From positions 1 to 6,279 of the forward strand of contig JBEAQD010000026.1 of the NCBI GenBank assembly GCA_041164045.1: a stretch of DNA of 6,279 bases, given 5' to 3'. Under the pieces are notes generated by a model. That model worked only from the letters and a program-made list of their open reading frames with translations. It was not told the DNA's origin and searched no databases. The first letter of the stretch is position 1. Every line of letters starts with the position of its first letter. Shown in pieces: positions 5,783 through 6,279 of this stretch. The position numbers and the translations under genes are program-made. Source of the DNA: CALRBF01 sp041164045. GTDB taxonomy: Bacteria; Patescibacteriota; Minisyncoccia; SW-4-49-11.

Positions 5783-5912
5783 GAGTTCTTAATTTTGTCT
5801 CCCTTAGGAGGGAGTACCAGTAGGGGGGGGGATAAAGTATAAACTAGAACTCAATCCACCTCCTGCACTCCGTGCCACCTCCTCCCTGCCTACCGCAGGC
5901 AGGCAAAGGAGG
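5783..5912. repeat. Compound G/C-rich inverted-repeat element, REP- or MITE-like
   Basis: Several nested inverted repeats lie together. GAGTTCT (5783-5789) pairs with AGAACTC (5846-5852). CTCCCT (5799-5804) pairs with AGGGAG (5809-5814). The nine-G run with its following GAT (5823-5833) pairs imperfectly with ATCCACCTCC (5854-5863). GCAC and GTGC (5865-5868, 5872-5875) form a small hairpin. CCTCCT (5878-5883) pairs with AGGAGG (5907-5912), enclosing CCTGCCT/AGGCAGG (5885-5891, 5897-5903). Read on the opposite strand, the right part (GGAGG-AGGTGGCAC...GGAGGTGGAT) resembles the left part (GGAGGGAGTACC...GGGGGGGAT), so the element looks like two diverged copies of a REP-like unit facing each other. 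Its composition is far more GC-rich than the surroundings. No transposase gene is in the window. Its mobility and family are inference. Confidence 0.6.
5885..5903. repeat. Short perfect hairpin nested in the inverted-repeat element
   Basis: CCTGCCT and AGGCAGG form a seven-base stem around the loop ACCGC. It sits at the place where the left arm of the larger element has only a three- or four-base turn, so it looks like a small insertion into the right arm. The outer stem CCTCCT/AGGAGG continues it to about 35 bases. No T run follows, so it is not a typical terminator. Confidence 0.6.
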
Positions 5913-5996
5913 ACAATTACCATCCAATTTACTATTGTTAGTCTCGTGATGGATATAATTCCTTTTTTCGACGATTACCTCATCTCGTACATGAAT

Positions 5997-6025
5997 TTGA
6001 TATATATCTAGATTTGTGATATAAT
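5997..6025 (+). promoter_or_regulatory. Strong sigma70-like promoter with extended -10, for the pilin at 6051
   Basis: A -35 box TTGATA (5997-6002), 17 bases of spacer and a perfect -10 TATAAT (6020-6025), with TG one base before the -10 (6017-6018) as in extended -10 promoters. Transcription would begin near 6032, giving a leader of only about 19 bases. This is the best promoter match in the window. Confidence 0.75.
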
Positions 6026-6050
6026 AAAATTATAATAAATCAACATATAC

Positions 6051-6279
6051 ATGAAACTAATATTAATAGCATTGTCAATTTTTGGAGCATTGTTGATAAC
6101 TTATCCAAATTCCACTCTCGCCTCCTTTAGAGCACCTGATGTTACTACCCCACCTGATAAAGGTACTATCCCAGATAATTCTGGAGTTTATCAAGGTACT
6201 AGCTTTATTGATACAGTCGAGCTAATTATCAATTGGGTATTAGGTTTTGTAGGAATAATTATATTTATAATATTCTTAT
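6051..6279 (+). CDS. VirB2/TrbC-like T4SS pilin, 3' end cut by the window
   Basis: The frame is open from the ATG at 6051 to the last base, giving 76 residues. Residues 1-24 are a signal peptide (MKLILIALSIFGALL..., cleavage after STLA). The linker (25-52) is Pro- and Asp-rich and contains TIPDNSGVYQG, which lines up with AIPTGSGTYEA of the pilin at 5252. Then comes the first half of helix 1, INWVLGFVGIIIFIIFL (60-76), matching IRWALGFIGIVVFLIFL at the same place. The conserved TAGGD loop and helix 2 would follow outside the window. It has its own promoter, separated from the previous pilin by a terminator, so it is another independently controlled pilin. Its full length is unknown. No Shine-Dalgarno precedes the ATG. 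Confidence 0.8.
   Translation, partial: MKLILIALSIFGALLITYPNSTLASFRAPDVTTPPDKGTIPDNSGVYQGTSFIDTVELIINWVLGFVGIIIFIIFL

Larger units (their letters stand above)
5642..6050. other. Gene-free stretch of about 400 bases
   Basis: No coding region can be supported here on either strand. It holds the terminator (5655-5698), about 80 bases of AT-rich DNA with no recognised function (5699-5782), the compound inverted-repeat element (5783-5912), a further unassigned stretch (5913-5996), and the promoter of the next pilin (5997-6025). It is much the longest intergenic space in a region where most genes are within 30 bases of each other. The reverse-strand open frame across the end of the pilin gene (5531-5731) runs antisense through the conserved pilin helix and the terminator and is not taken as a gene. 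Confidence 0.7.

Noticed and set aside
5951..5968. TATAAT at 5954-5959 as a promoter, or the following T run (5963-5968) as a terminator.
   Set aside because: No -35 box lies at a suitable distance, and the only stem before the T run is three base pairs.

Overview
This is an AT-rich bacterial window with tightly packed genes, all on the + strand. It most likely comes from a member of the Candidate Phyla Radiation (Patescibacteria). The evidence for that placement is a combination of traits: several small VirB2-like pilin genes in a row, a solute-binding protein anchored by an N-terminal membrane helix rather than by a lipobox, a secreted protein with a Cys-x5-Cys-E...GE...C...DC motif, and no visible Shine-Dalgarno sequence before any gene. 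The placement is an inference from gene content; no ribosomal marker is present. TGA serves as a normal stop (it ends two genes), so nothing points to the Gracilibacteria/SR1 code.

Layout. Positions 1-702 hold the 3' end of gyrA (four beta-pinwheel repeats and an acidic tail). A strong sigma70-like promoter right after the gyrA stop probably starts a new operon: a class I SAM-dependent methyltransferase (784-1326), a membrane-anchored extracellular solute-binding protein (1329-2675), an unusual protein that joins a VirB2-like pilin hairpin to a lytic-transglycosylase-like domain (2672-3643, sharing an ATGA with the previous gene), a secreted membrane-anchored protein (3663-4352), and two small VirB2-like pilins (4382-4810, 4823-5161). 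A further pilin (5252-5641) has its own clear promoter and ends at a rho-independent terminator. A gene-free stretch of about 400 bases follows, holding a compound G/C-rich inverted-repeat element (5783-5912) that stands out in base composition from everything around it. A second well-formed promoter (with an extended -10) then leads into a further pilin gene, cut by the window end.

How it may work together. The pilins share a signal peptide, two transmembrane helices and a conserved TAGGD-x-x-K loop, like VirB2/TrbC of type IV secretion systems. The fusion protein places a probable peptidoglycan-cutting domain (VirB1-like role) on the outer side of the membrane, physically joined to a pilin-like anchor. 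Together with the anchored binding protein and the anchored Cys-motif protein, the region looks like a cell-surface module for a T4SS-like pilus or conduit, perhaps for contact with other cells or DNA uptake. No VirB4/VirD4 ATPase or channel component is in the window, so this is a working hypothesis.
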